Counted from the first letter of the stretch, positions 1 to 7,841 are shown. The stretch: DNA of 9,436 bases from Acidobacteriaceae bacterium (GCA_027306745.1 DAHUZD010000134.1:1-9436), one strand, 5' to 3'. Program-made: numbers and translations. The notes: generated by a model from the sequence alone, not told the origin.

Positions 1-592
1 CCTCATTCGATCCGGGCTTGCCCAGCGGAATAGAGACGCCGCGACGCAGCCGGTTTAGCGCGTCCTCCGTGGGTACCCCGCTCACCTTCACCAAATATGT
101 TTTCGGCACGTGCGAGGAGGCATGCGTCAGCTTCTGCATCAGCCCGCCATCGTTGGTCACCAGCAACAAACCATCGCTGAGATAATCCAAACGCCCGACC
201 GGATAAAGCCGCAGCGGAATGCGCGAGAAAAATTCCATGACCGTGGGTCGGCCTTCCGGGTCGCTGGTGGTGGTCACGTAGCCCTTCGGCTTGTTGAGCA
301 TGAAATAGCGAAAGGTCTCGACGGCATGCACACGTTTGCCATCCACACGGATGTCATCGTGCTGCGGATCGGCCTTGGCTCCCAGCGTGGAAACGGTTTC
401 TTTATTGACCTGCACGCGGCCCTGCGCGATCAACTCCTCGGCCTTGCGCCGCGAAGCGACCCCGGCGGCGGCGAGAATTTTTTGCAGTCGCTGCGGCCCT
501 TGCTCTGGAGCGTTGGCGGTCTGGCTGCGCTCTGCACCAGCCCTGGGGCCAGCGTTAGCGCGCTTCGTCTTCGACGGTTTCTGCGGTGGCAT
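1..592 (-). CDS. rluB: RsuA/RluB-family rRNA pseudouridine synthase, C-terminus outside window
   Basis: The enzyme isomerises a specific uridine in rRNA to pseudouridine; RluB acts on 23S rRNA. Only the first 197 codons are present and the frame runs off base 1. The ATG at 592-590 is preceded by a GGAAG-like ribosome site. Residues 1-34 are a Lys/Arg/Ala/Pro-rich extension. Residues 35-90 form an S4 RNA-binding domain (RLQKILAAAGVASRRKAEEL). The catalytic domain begins near 95 with FMLNKPKGYVTTTSDPEGRPTV. The hallmark GRLDYLSDGLLLVTNDG lies at 133-149, with D136 as the expected catalytic aspartate. The start overlaps the end of scpB by 38 bases in another frame, so the two are probably co-translated. 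An scpA-scpB-rluB order is common in bacteria and supports RluB over RsuA, RluE or RluF, but paralogues cannot be separated without the C-terminus. Confidence 0.9.
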   Translation of the reverse strand, partial: MPPQKPSKTKRANAGPRAGAERSQTANAPEQGPQRLQKILAAAGVASRRKAEELIAQGRVQVNKETVSTLGAKADPQHDDIRVDGKRVHAVETFRYFMLNKPKGYVTTTSDPEGRPTVMEFFSRIPLRLYPVGRLDYLSDGLLLVTNDGGLMQKLTHASSHVPKTYLVKVSGVPTEDALNRLRRGVSIPLGKPGSNE

Positions 593-1478
593 CGTCTGCT
601 TCCATTTCTTCCGCAGCGGCCAGACGCTCTGCGATGGTCTCTTCTTCCGCGTCGGCGGACTGCGCCTCAGACGATTCCGCGCCTGCCTCTGCCAATGGCT
701 CCGCGTGCGGCGCGGCGATGGTCTCGGCCTCTTCCATGGCGGCAGCCATCTTTTCAAACTCTTCAATGCTGGGCAGGTCGTTCAAATCCTTCAAACCAAA
801 GCGCAGCAAAAATTCGCGCGTGGTCTTGTACAAAATGGGGCGACCAACCACCTGCTTGCGTCCAGCCGTTGCGATAAGCTTGCGGCTGATCAGGCTGCCG
901 AGAACGCCGCCGGAATCTACGCCTCGAATCTCGCTGATCTCCGGTGCAGTAACAGGTTGCTTGTAGGCGATGACGGCCAGCGTTTCCAGCGCTTGCAGCG
1001 AGAGCTTCATCGGCGGCTTTAGCCGCTTGACAAAGGCGCGCACACCATCGTGATACTGCGCCTTGGTGGCCATGCGGTAGCCGCCAGCAATCTCACGAAT
1101 CTCCATGCCACGCTCGTCGCTGGCATAATCCTCAATCAGCGACTGCACAACCTGCTCAATGGCCGCACGCACCTTGCGCTCTTGCTGGCGCGCCAGCTTG
1201 GCTGCATCCTCAGCCACAGGCAGCATGGGCTGCTCTGCGCTGTTCGCAGTGGCGTCTTCTTTGCCCGCGTCATCGGCAACGACTTCGGCGGCGGCCTCAG
1301 CAGCCTTTTCCTCGTCCATCGTTGGCGCTTCATCTGCGGACGGCGCATTCTCATCCGGCTCCGGCTCTTGCGCCTGCGCGGAAAGGATCTCTGCACCGAA
1401 AACATCGGCCAACTGCGCCAGTGTTACGGGTTCTTCTGCCGCGTAAATGACGGCCTCGATCTTGGCTTTTATGCTCAT
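555..1478 (-). CDS. scpB: segregation and condensation protein ScpB with acidic insert and tail
   Basis: ScpB dimerises and binds the kleisin ScpA in the bacterial SMC condensin, which compacts and separates sister chromosomes. The N-terminal winged-helix starts at residues 1-32 (IEAVIYAAEEPVTLAQLADV), is broken by an Ala/Glu/Asp-rich stretch at about 33-97, and resumes with RKVRAAIEQVVQSLIEDY and GMEIREIAGGYRM (124-136). The second winged-helix spans about 155-230, with the family core LSLQALETLAVIAYKQPVTA and EISEIRGVDSGGVL, then GRPILYKTTREFLLRFGL. Residues 240-307 are again acidic and Ala-rich. At 307 residues it is far longer than the usual 180-200, and the excess is entirely the low-complexity insert and tail. 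AGGA lies upstream of the ATG. It starts 54 bases after scpA ends, in the same operon. Confidence 0.95.
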   Translation of the reverse strand: MSIKAKIEAVIYAAEEPVTLAQLADVFGAEILSAQAQEPEPDENAPSADEAPTMDEEKAAEAAAEVVADDAGKEDATANSAEQPMLPVAEDAAKLARQQERKVRAAIEQVVQSLIEDYASDERGMEIREIAGGYRMATKAQYHDGVRAFVKRLKPPMKLSLQALETLAVIAYKQPVTAPEISEIRGVDSGGVLGSLISRKLIATAGRKQVVGRPILYKTTREFLLRFGLKDLNDLPSIEEFEKMAAAMEEAETIAAPHAEPLAEAGAESSEAQSADAEEETIAERLAAAEEMEADDATAETVEDEAR

Positions 1479-1520
1479 GGGTTCCTGTGCTTCTTCAGCA
1501 TATCAATGGCGGGGATGGTT

Positions 1521-1536
1521 GTGCCTAGGTGCCTAG
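1521..1536. repeat. tandem 8-bp duplication at the scpA 3' end
   Basis: GTGCCTAG occurs twice back to back. The scpA stop codon (TAG on the minus strand, 1535-1533) lies in one copy. The second copy falls in the 54-base scpA-scpB spacer. It looks like a small slippage duplication with no visible effect on either reading frame. Confidence 0.6.
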
Positions 1537-2405
1537 CGCCAGTCGTCGCGCCCTTCCGTCTGCACGGAGTCAAAGTTTTCATGCTTCTTGATGAGAATCT
1601 CGCTGAAGGTGCGGTCTTGCCGCAGCAGGATGGCCTGCAAACGCACCAACTCCAGCAGTGCGAGAAAGGTGCAGATCAGCGCGCGCTCCGAACGAAGCGT
1701 GTGCAACAGTTGGCGCAGGCGCACGGGGCGATCTTCTGTGATCAGGCGGCGGCGCACGTAGTCGATCATCTGCGCCACGGTGACGGCATCCTCATCCACA
1801 TTGAGCACGGGCCGCTGCTTGGCGCGATCCAGAATCTCACGAAAGACTCGCACCAGATCGACCGTGTCGGCGGCAATCTCCTGCTCTGTGCCAGGCGCAT
1901 CGCGGAACTCACGCAGCGCGGGGTTGGTCCAAGTCGCCTCTTCCACCATTTGTTTTTGCAACAGCATCTGCGCGGCGTTTTTGAACTTCTCGTGTTCGAG
2001 CAAACGCTCGACCAACTCGCGGCGCGGATCCTCCTGCGCACCATCGGTGGTGCCATCATCGGCGCGTGGCAAGAGCATCTTGCTCTTGATGTGAATCAGC
2101 AGCGAGGCCATGTAGATGAACTCGCCCGCAGCGTCCACATCGGACTGCTTGAGCGTCTCGACATAGGCAAGGAACTGCGCCGTAATCCTGGCGATGGGAA
2201 TGTCGTAAATGTCGATGTCCTGCTTGCGAATCAGGTCCAGCAACAAATCCATGGGGCCGTCGTAAACCTGGCCCACGCTTACGGAAAATGGGTACGCGCT
2301 CTCCTCTACCTTGGGTGGTGCAGGCGCAAGCGGCAGCGATGCCTGCACGCCCATATCTGCCTGCGTTTGCTGAGAAGGATTTTCTTTGGGATCGAACTCC
2401 GTCAT
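1533..2405 (-). CDS. scpA: segregation and condensation protein ScpA (kleisin)
   Basis: ScpA is the kleisin that bridges the SMC heads and binds ScpB. The frame stays open further upstream, but the ATG at 2405 is chosen: it overlaps the trpS stop as ATGA, has GGAAG 8-9 bases ahead, and the upstream residues are Arg/Cys-rich shadow sequence. The product is 290 residues. Residues 1-38 are a variable, Pro/Gln-rich leader. The SMC-binding N-terminal domain covers about 39-115, with YDGPMDLLLDLIRKQDIDIYDIP and GEFIYMASLLIHIKSKMLLP, which are classic family blocks. A charged helical middle (127-230) contains RELVERLLEHEKFKNAAQML. The C-terminal winged-helix spans about 238-275 (RALICTFLALLELVRLQAIL). 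Translation is probably coupled to trpS. Confidence 0.95.
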   Translation of the reverse strand: MTEFDPKENPSQQTQADMGVQASLPLAPAPPKVEESAYPFSVSVGQVYDGPMDLLLDLIRKQDIDIYDIPIARITAQFLAYVETLKQSDVDAAGEFIYMASLLIHIKSKMLLPRADDGTTDGAQEDPRRELVERLLEHEKFKNAAQMLLQKQMVEEATWTNPALREFRDAPGTEQEIAADTVDLVRVFREILDRAKQRPVLNVDEDAVTVAQMIDYVRRRLITEDRPVRLRQLLHTLRSERALICTFLALLELVRLQAILLRQDRTFSEILIKKHENFDSVQTEGRDDWR

Positions 2406-3478
2406 GCGCGCGTGGCTTCCTTTTCTGAAGCAATGGGTGCGGCGTGGGGCGCGAGACGCATGGCATCGCGCACTTGGCGCATGGTGGCCTCGGCCCTCTG
2501 CTGCGCACGCTCCGCACCGGCGTGCAGCGTCTGCCAAACCTGCTGCGGCTTGGCAGCCAGCGCGGCGCGGCGCTCCTGCATGGGCGCAATATAGCGCACG
2601 ATGCCGTCGGCGGCCCAGCCCTTGCACTCAATGCAACCAATGCTCGCCGTGGTGCAGCCTTCGCGGACTTTTTGCTGCGTCTCTGCATTGGAAAAAACCT
2701 TGTGCAGATCGAAGACCGGGCAGATGTCCGGGTTGCCCTTGTCGGTGCGGCGAACACGCGCCGGATCGGTCACCATCGTCTTCAACTTTTGGCGCACCTC
2801 TGGCTCCGGGTCTGCCAGCAGAATGGTGTTGCCGTAGCTCTTGGACATCTTGCGACCATCCACGCCGGGCAGCTTGGGCGAAGGCGTCAACAAAACCTTC
2901 GGCTCTGGCAGCACATCGGGCTGCGCTGGATAAAACTGGTTGAATCGCCGCGCAACCTCGCGCGTCAGCTCGACGTGCGCCACCTGATCCTGGCCGACGG
3001 GAACAAGGTCTGCCTGGTAGAGCAGAATGTCCGCCGATTGCAACAATGGGTAGCCAAGAAAGCCATAGGTGCTCAAATCTCTGCCGCTCAGGTTCTCCTG
3101 CTGCTCCTTATATGTGGGCACACGCTCCAGCCATCTGAGCGGCGTAATCATGGAAAAGAGCAGATGCAACTCCGCATGCTGCGGCACATGCGATTGCACG
3201 AAGAGCACGCACTGCTCCGGGTCCAGGCCAGCGCCCATCAGGTCGAGCGCGACCTCCAGCGTATTCTGGCGCACGGCGGATGTGTCGGCGTAATCGGTGG
3301 TCAGCGCATGCCAGTCGGCGATGAAGAAGTAGCAGTCATATTCGCGCTGCAACCGAAGCCAATTGTTGACCGCGCCCATGGCGTTGCCCAAGTGCAGCTT
3401 GCCGGTCGGGCGCACTCCGCTCAGGACTCGTTGAGCGGCACGCATTGGCGCGGGGGAATGGGTGGATGGGGTCGTCAT
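2402..3478 (-). CDS. trpS: tryptophanyl-tRNA synthetase with a possible iron-sulfur cysteine motif
   Basis: This class Ic synthetase charges tRNA(Trp) with tryptophan using ATP. The Rossmann catalytic domain carries the HIGH-equivalent HLGN at 29-32 (GVRPTGKLHLGNAMG) and KMSKS at 210-214 (GRKMSKSYGN). Other family blocks are FFIADWHALT (51-60), SADILLYQADLVPVGQDQ (148-165) and VTDPARVRRTDKGNPDICPV (236-255). At 358 residues it is slightly longer than the typical 330, because of an N-terminal tail and a short C-terminal tail. Four cysteines, C253, C275, C282 and C285, form C-x21-C-x6-C-x2-C in the anticodon-binding region. The pattern resembles the [4Fe-4S] site described in Thermotoga maritima TrpRS. 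The ATG at 3478 is used; the internal Met12 has no ribosome site. Its last bases overlap the scpA start. Confidence 0.97.
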   Translation of the reverse strand: MTTPSTHSPAPMRAAQRVLSGVRPTGKLHLGNAMGAVNNWLRLQREYDCYFFIADWHALTTDYADTSAVRQNTLEVALDLMGAGLDPEQCVLFVQSHVPQHAELHLLFSMITPLRWLERVPTYKEQQENLSGRDLSTYGFLGYPLLQSADILLYQADLVPVGQDQVAHVELTREVARRFNQFYPAQPDVLPEPKVLLTPSPKLPGVDGRKMSKSYGNTILLADPEPEVRQKLKTMVTDPARVRRTDKGNPDICPVFDLHKVFSNAETQQKVREGCTTASIGCIECKGWAADGIVRYIAPMQERRAALAAKPQQVWQTLHAGAERAQQRAEATMRQVRDAMRLAPHAAPIASEKEATRA

Positions 3479-3566
3479 GCTGGATGCTTTCTTCCCGATG
3501 GTACCGGAATTCGTGCCCGGCGACGAGTTGGGCTGCCCGCAGGCGCGCCGTCGTGCAGGCGAGCAC

Positions 3567-4265
3567 CTATAGCGTCAGCAAAATGTGATTGAACAGCGCC
3601 ATGGCTGGATTCAAAAACAGGCCGATCAGGCGTCCGCCAAAGAGGAAGATCAAAATCATGCTGACGATGCCGAGCGAATCATAGATGCGCAGCCAGTTGT
3701 ACGGCAGCATGTGGCGCAACAGGTGGCTGCCATCGAGCGGCGGCAGCGGCAGCAGGTTGAAGGCCACCAGCAACAGATTCAAAAACACGGCGTAATACAG
3801 CAATAGCGCCAGCGGAAAAACCACCGGGCTGCCGTTCACCACGCCCGCATCGGCCGCACCCATCTGCACGGAGAGAATCGCGGCCACCACGGTTTGCGCG
3901 CTCAAAAACTTCAGCAGCAGCAACAACACCAGCGAGGCCACGGCCATTAGCAAATTGCTCATGGGGCCGGCCAACGTGGTCATCACATCGTCGCGGACAA
4001 AATTCTTGAAGTTGCGCGTATTCACCGGCGTGGGCTTGGCCCAGCCAATCAACGGCCATCCAGCAAAGATGGAGAGTGCGGGCACCAGAATCGTGCCCAC
4101 CATGTCGATGTGCGGCAGCGGGTTCAGCGTGATGCGGCCCAACATGCGTGCCGTCTGGTCGCCGCAGCGGCTGGCCATCCAACCATGCGCGGCCTCATGC
4201 AGGCTAAGCGCAAACAGCAACACGGCGACTTGAAACAAGATGAGAACGAAGTGCAGATTATTCAT
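3567..4265 (-). CDS. M50-family site-2-protease-like membrane metallopeptidase
   Basis: This is a predicted intramembrane zinc peptidase of the compact M50/S2P type (232 residues, no PDZ domain). Helix 1 (about 6-28) carries the HExxH zinc motif as HEAAH at 23-27. The third-ligand motif is at 170-179 (NLLPLPPLDG), with D178 as the expected zinc ligand. Further hydrophobic segments lie near 56-72, 96-121, 150-172 and 197-218. The GPMSN block at 100-104 is also typical. The ATG at 4265 is preferred because the family begins just before the first helix. The frame extends to a TTG at 4343, but the extra 26 residues are Arg/Cys-rich and unlike the family. No strong Shine-Dalgarno is visible at either start. 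The substrate is unknown. The gene lies 88 bases upstream of trpS in the same run; no functional link is obvious. Confidence 0.9.
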   Translation of the reverse strand: MNNLHFVLILFQVAVLLFALSLHEAAHGWMASRCGDQTARMLGRITLNPLPHIDMVGTILVPALSIFAGWPLIGWAKPTPVNTRNFKNFVRDDVMTTLAGPMSNLLMAVASLVLLLLLKFLSAQTVVAAILSVQMGAADAGVVNGSPVVFPLALLLYYAVFLNLLLVAFNLLPLPPLDGSHLLRHMLPYNWLRIYDSLGIVSMILIFLFGGRLIGLFLNPAMALFNHILLTL

Positions 4266-4373
4266 GAAATAAGTTCGATGGCGGCGGCACGGGCACGCCT
4301 TCAGCGATGGTAGCACGCAAGGCTTCTCTGCAATGGAGCGCAAAGACCGCCGACGACAGCCCTATGCGCACCT
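4266..4373. other. 108-base spacer between the acyltransferase-like gene and the M50 gene
   Basis: This is the only gap over 100 bases inside the minus-strand run. It has no convincing ORF on either strand and no T-tracted hairpin. The 9-mer CCTTCAGCG occurs both near 4299 and at its left edge (4371-4379). A promoter for the downstream M50-trpS-scpAB part could lie here, but no hexamer pair is good enough to call. Confidence 0.4.
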
Positions 4374-4952
4374 TCAGCGCCGCGGAAAACTCTCGGTGAC
4401 CATGGCCCCGCCGGGCACGATCAGCTCGCTGCGGTCGTCCAGCAGCACGTTCGAGCGTACGTGGCAGTTGTCTTCCAAGATCAGGTTGTAGCCGAAGGTG
4501 AATGTAACGTTGTGGCAGATTTTTACGCCATGGCCCATGTGGCGAAAAATGTGGTGGCCCAGCATGGAGCGCAGGCGCACGCCCACCCAGTGGTTCAGCC
4601 CGACGGGCGAGCGGTCAAACATGCGCCAGAACCAGAGCAGCGGCTTGCGCAGCGCGTACAGCTCCGGATCCACATCATCGTAGCTTTCCGCTTCAAAGGT
4701 AATGTTGCGCGGGTCCAGCGTCAGCTCCAGCACATTGAAGGGCAGCTCCGTGTCCAGCGTAAAGTTCAGCTTACCGCCGTGCGGACGCCCCAGAAACAAC
4801 TGGTGCAGCTCATCGCGCACAATTTCAGCGCGGCGATCCGTATTCTGGTGGCGGGTAAACTCCGCGTCCAAATGCGCGATCCAGCGACTGTAAACGGCCT
4901 CGGCTTCGGGGAGTGGTTTAGCGGGCAGCTTGGCGATCAGAGCTTCCGGCAT
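4374..4952 (-). CDS. hexapeptide-repeat (left-handed beta-helix) acyltransferase-like protein
   Basis: A 192-residue soluble protein of uncertain function. Residues 1-60 are charged and helical. Residues 60-135 form a mixed region with LDPRNITFEAESYDDVDPELYAL-like acidic and aromatic content and WFWRMFDRSPVGLNHWVGVR-like sequence. From about 138 the chain follows an irregular hexapeptide pattern (HGVKICHNVTFTFGYNLIL, then EDNCHVRSNVLLDDRSELIV, ending in PGGAMVTE). This resembles only two or three turns of the left-handed beta-helix of acetyl/acyltransferases. H141, H147 and H164 are possible catalytic histidines, but none is certain. The helix is short for an active trimeric acyltransferase, so a non-catalytic or scaffold role is possible. 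The start is well supported: AGGAGG lies 6 bases before the ATG. It begins 36 bases after the trpD stop and is surely co-transcribed with it. Confidence 0.6.
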   Translation of the reverse strand: MPEALIAKLPAKPLPEAEAVYSRWIAHLDAEFTRHQNTDRRAEIVRDELHQLFLGRPHGGKLNFTLDTELPFNVLELTLDPRNITFEAESYDDVDPELYALRKPLLWFWRMFDRSPVGLNHWVGVRLRSMLGHHIFRHMGHGVKICHNVTFTFGYNLILEDNCHVRSNVLLDDRSELIVPGGAMVTESFPRR

Positions 4953-4988
4953 AGCAGCCTCCTGTACGCGAAGTGAAGAGCGTGCTGC

Positions 4989-6065
4989 TCAGTGTGCGGC
5001 TGCAGACGCGCCAAACTCCGCCAATGCCGCCAGTGTACGCCGCGCAGCGCCAGAGTCAATGGCCTCGGCTGCCTGCGCAACCCCATCGCGCAGCGTGGGT
5101 GCCAATCCGGCAACACAGAGCGCAGCCGCCGCATTCAACACCACAATGTCGCGGCGCGGTCCGGGCTGCCCGGCAAAGATTTCCGTCAGCAACGCGGCGT
5201 TCTGCTGCGCATCGCCGCCCGCCAGCACGGAGAGCGGCGCCATGGGCAATCCCACTTCGCTCAGCGTCAGCAGGCGCTCGGTTACACGACCTGCGTGCAG
5301 CTCTGCCAACAGGCTGGGGCCGGCGAGTGAAAGCTCATCGATGCCCGCAGCAGACGGCTCCGGCGCGCCTTGTCCATGCACAACCAATCCATGTTCCACG
5401 CCGAGCAAGCGCATCGCCTCTGCCAGCAGCGGAGCCATCGCGCGCGCGAAGACACCCACCACCTGCCTGCGCGCACCCGCCGGATTGGCCAGCGGCCCAA
5501 GAATGTTGAAGACGGTGCGAAAGCCCAATGCACGCCGCAACGGCTGCACGCGCCGCATCGCCGGATGAAAGGTCGGCGCAAATAAGAAGACGAAGCCCGT
5601 CTGGCGCAAACACTCTGCCGCAGGCTGCGGAGCCAGATTCACCGGCACGCCCAACGCCTCCAGCACATCCGCCGAGCCGCAGCGCGAAGTGATGCCGCGA
5701 TTGCCATGCTTGGCGATTTTTGCTCCCGCCGCAGCGGCCACCAGCGCCGCGCCGGTAGAAATGTTGAAGGTGCCGCTGGCATCACCGCCCGTGCCGCAGG
5801 TGTCCACCAACTGCGCGCGCTCGTCCTCGCCAATGGGCATGGGAATGGCCGCGGCGCGCATGGCATCGACAAAGCCAGCCAGTTCCTCTGCCGCAACGCC
5901 CCGCATGGCCAACGCAGCCAGCAATGCGGCGATCTGCGCATCAGGAATCTGGTTGTCGGCATCGGCCAAGATCGCGCGCATGGCCGCGGTCGCATCCATG
6001 CGACTCAGCGGCGCGCGCTGTTCGATGGTCTGCCGCAAAACCTGTTGCAAAGTTTGAATCGGCAC
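4989..6065 (-). CDS. trpD: anthranilate phosphoribosyltransferase
   Basis: TrpD transfers the phosphoribosyl group of PRPP to anthranilate, the second committed step of tryptophan synthesis. The N-terminal helical domain (1-75) carries the ALLAALAMRGVAAEELAGFVDAMR-type sequence. The PRPP site shows GTGGD (91-95), NIST (101-104), KHGNR (119-123) and CGSADVLEALG (129-139). Further family blocks are FNILGPLANPAG (186-197) and the metal-binding pair D243-E244 in GIDELS. At 358 residues it is near the usual 330-350. The start is GTG at 6065-6063, with AGGGGA about 6 bases upstream. The protein contains no tryptophan. No other trp biosynthetic gene is in the window, but trpS lies three genes downstream. 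No leader peptide with clustered Trp codons was found upstream. Confidence 0.96.
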   Translation of the reverse strand: MPIQTLQQVLRQTIEQRAPLSRMDATAAMRAILADADNQIPDAQIAALLAALAMRGVAAEELAGFVDAMRAAAIPMPIGEDERAQLVDTCGTGGDASGTFNISTGAALVAAAAGAKIAKHGNRGITSRCGSADVLEALGVPVNLAPQPAAECLRQTGFVFLFAPTFHPAMRRVQPLRRALGFRTVFNILGPLANPAGARRQVVGVFARAMAPLLAEAMRLLGVEHGLVVHGQGAPEPSAAGIDELSLAGPSLLAELHAGRVTERLLTLSEVGLPMAPLSVLAGGDAQQNAALLTEIFAGQPGPRRDIVVLNAAAALCVAGLAPTLRDGVAQAAEAIDSGAARRTLAALAEFGASAAAH

Positions 6066-6211
6066 CCAATTCCCCTGCTGGGCTGGAATGTAAAATTTGC
6101 CCGTCTCCCGCTCGTTCGATAATATCGAGTGTTCGCCTCATTTGCTGCTATCCCGCTCAGGGCTGCACCACCCCTTGCGCGGCGCGGATGCCGGTGATGC
6201 ACTGACCCCTT
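6066..6211. promoter_or_regulatory. divergent trpD/sucC intergenic region with a 13-bp dyad
   Basis: This 146-base spacer must hold the promoters of both runs. It contains a perfect inverted repeat, TCGATA-A-TATCGA (6116-6128), unusually A+T-rich for this genome. On the plus strand GATAAT (6118-6123) matches 5 of 6 bases of a sigma-70 -10 box. TTGCCC at 6097-6102 is a weak -35 candidate at 15-base spacing. On the minus strand the dyad gives TATTAT, without a clear -35. The dyad could be an operator or just overlapping -10 elements. sucC has no good Shine-Dalgarno before its ATG. Confidence 0.4.
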
Positions 6212-7387
<1,176 letters not shown>

Positions 7388-7390
<3 letters not shown>

Positions 7391-7425
7391 CTGTTAGCTG
7401 TTAGCTATTAGCTATTAGCTATTAG
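7388..7425 (+). repeat. left heptamer array, TAGCTNT x5 plus TAG
   Basis: Units begin at 7388, 7395, 7402, 7409 and 7416: TAGCTGT, TAGCTGT, then three TAGCTAT, followed by a final TAG. The TAGCT core is invariant and the period is exactly 7. The first TAG is the sucC stop codon. The same core recurs in opposite orientation at 7808-7840. Confidence 0.95.
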
Positions 7426-7436
7426 ATGCGGAGAAG

Positions 7437-7442
7437 AAAGGG
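7437..7442 (+). promoter_or_regulatory. ribosome binding site of the S23 ORF
   Basis: AAAGGG lies 6 bases before the ATG at 7449, inside the spacer that follows the left array. It supports the chosen start and shows the ORF carries its own initiation signal. Confidence 0.6.
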
Positions 7443-7448
7443 CACAGA

Positions 7449-7820
7449 ATGACGCAGTCCTTTCGGGACTTGGTGGTGTGGCAGCGGGCCGTGGAAATGA
7501 CGGCGGGCATCTACACGCTAACGCAAGACTTCCCATCCTCCGAGATGTATGGATTGACCTCGCAGATGCGTCGCGCCGCCGTATCGGTGGCCAGCAATAT
7601 CGCCGAAGGGCGTGGAAGGCTGACGGATGGAGAGTTTCGTCACTTCTTAGGTCAAGCACAGGGATCGAATTGCGAATTGCAAACGCAAATGGAAGTGGCA
7701 CGACGATTGCGATATGTCCGCGCGGATATGCTGCAAAGTGTGGAGGCGCTCAGCTTGGAAGTGGGCAAGATGCTGAGTGGGCTGATTGGAACCTTGTCCG
7801 CAAAAGCGGCTAAAAGCTAA
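7449..7820 (+). CDS. four-helix-bundle protein of the S23 / 23S rRNA intervening-sequence family
   Basis: A 123-residue all-helical protein. Family blocks visible are SFRDLVVWQRAVEM (4-17), then FPSSEMYGLTSQMRRAAVSV (28-47), the hallmark SNIAEGRGR (49-57), and EFRHFLGQAQGSNCELQTQM (62-81). These match the 'four helix bundle protein' / 23S rRNA-IVP family (TIGR02436, PF05635). The family was first noted in ORFs of 23S rRNA intervening sequences of spirochaetes. It is structurally related to Avd, the RNA-binding accessory protein of diversity-generating retroelements. The molecular role of stand-alone members is not known. Conserved basic residues (R41, R42, R55, R57) would suit nucleic-acid binding. 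The last residues and the TAA stop (7818-7820) are encoded by the right heptamer array. No reverse transcriptase is nearby. Confidence 0.9.
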   Translation: MTQSFRDLVVWQRAVEMTAGIYTLTQDFPSSEMYGLTSQMRRAAVSVASNIAEGRGRLTDGEFRHFLGQAQGSNCELQTQMEVARRLRYVRADMLQSVEALSLEVGKMLSGLIGTLSAKAAKS

Positions 7821-7840
7821 GAGCTAGGAGCTAAAAGCTA
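7808..7840 (-). repeat. right heptamer array, inverted TAGCTNN units
   Basis: AGCTA (TAGCT on the minus strand) occurs at 7815, 7822, 7829 and 7836 with exact 7-base period, preceded in phase by a degenerate GGCTA at 7808. The two spacer bases vary (AA, AG, GG, AA). The array contains the S23 stop codon and ends one base before the sucD ATG. It is the reverse complement, in register, of the array at 7388. Confidence 0.92.
7825..7830 (+). promoter_or_regulatory. probable sucD Shine-Dalgarno embedded in the right array
   Basis: TAGGAG lies 11 bases before the sucD ATG (7842). It arises because one heptamer has GG at its variable positions, giving AGCTAGGAGCTA. It is the only good Shine-Dalgarno match upstream of sucD. 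The spacing is longer than ideal. Confidence 0.6.
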
Positions 7841-7841
7841 T

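Noticed and set aside
110..877. Plus-strand open frame of 255 codons over the pseudouridine synthase and scpB end
   Set aside because: The minus strand shows clear S4 and GRLD motifs across this stretch, so the plus frame is a shadow.
1050..2594. Plus-strand open frame of 514 codons opposite scpB and scpA
   Set aside because: It is the antisense mirror of two well-recognised genes in G+C-rich DNA, has no recognisable domain, and crosses gene boundaries.
3479..3566. Terminator or promoter between the M50 gene and trpS
   Set aside because: Only short G+C-rich partial complements are present, without a T-tract or credible -35/-10 pair.
2444..3592. Plus-strand open frame of 382 codons opposite trpS
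   Set aside because: The minus strand encodes an unambiguous TrpRS here; the plus frame is compositional.
6066..6211. Trp attenuator or leader peptide upstream of trpD
   Set aside because: No short frame with clustered Trp codons and no terminator/antiterminator pair was found on the minus strand.
7449..7820. Diversity-generating retroelement (Avd-like protein)
   Set aside because: The fold family is related to Avd, but no reverse transcriptase, template repeat or variable target gene is in the window.
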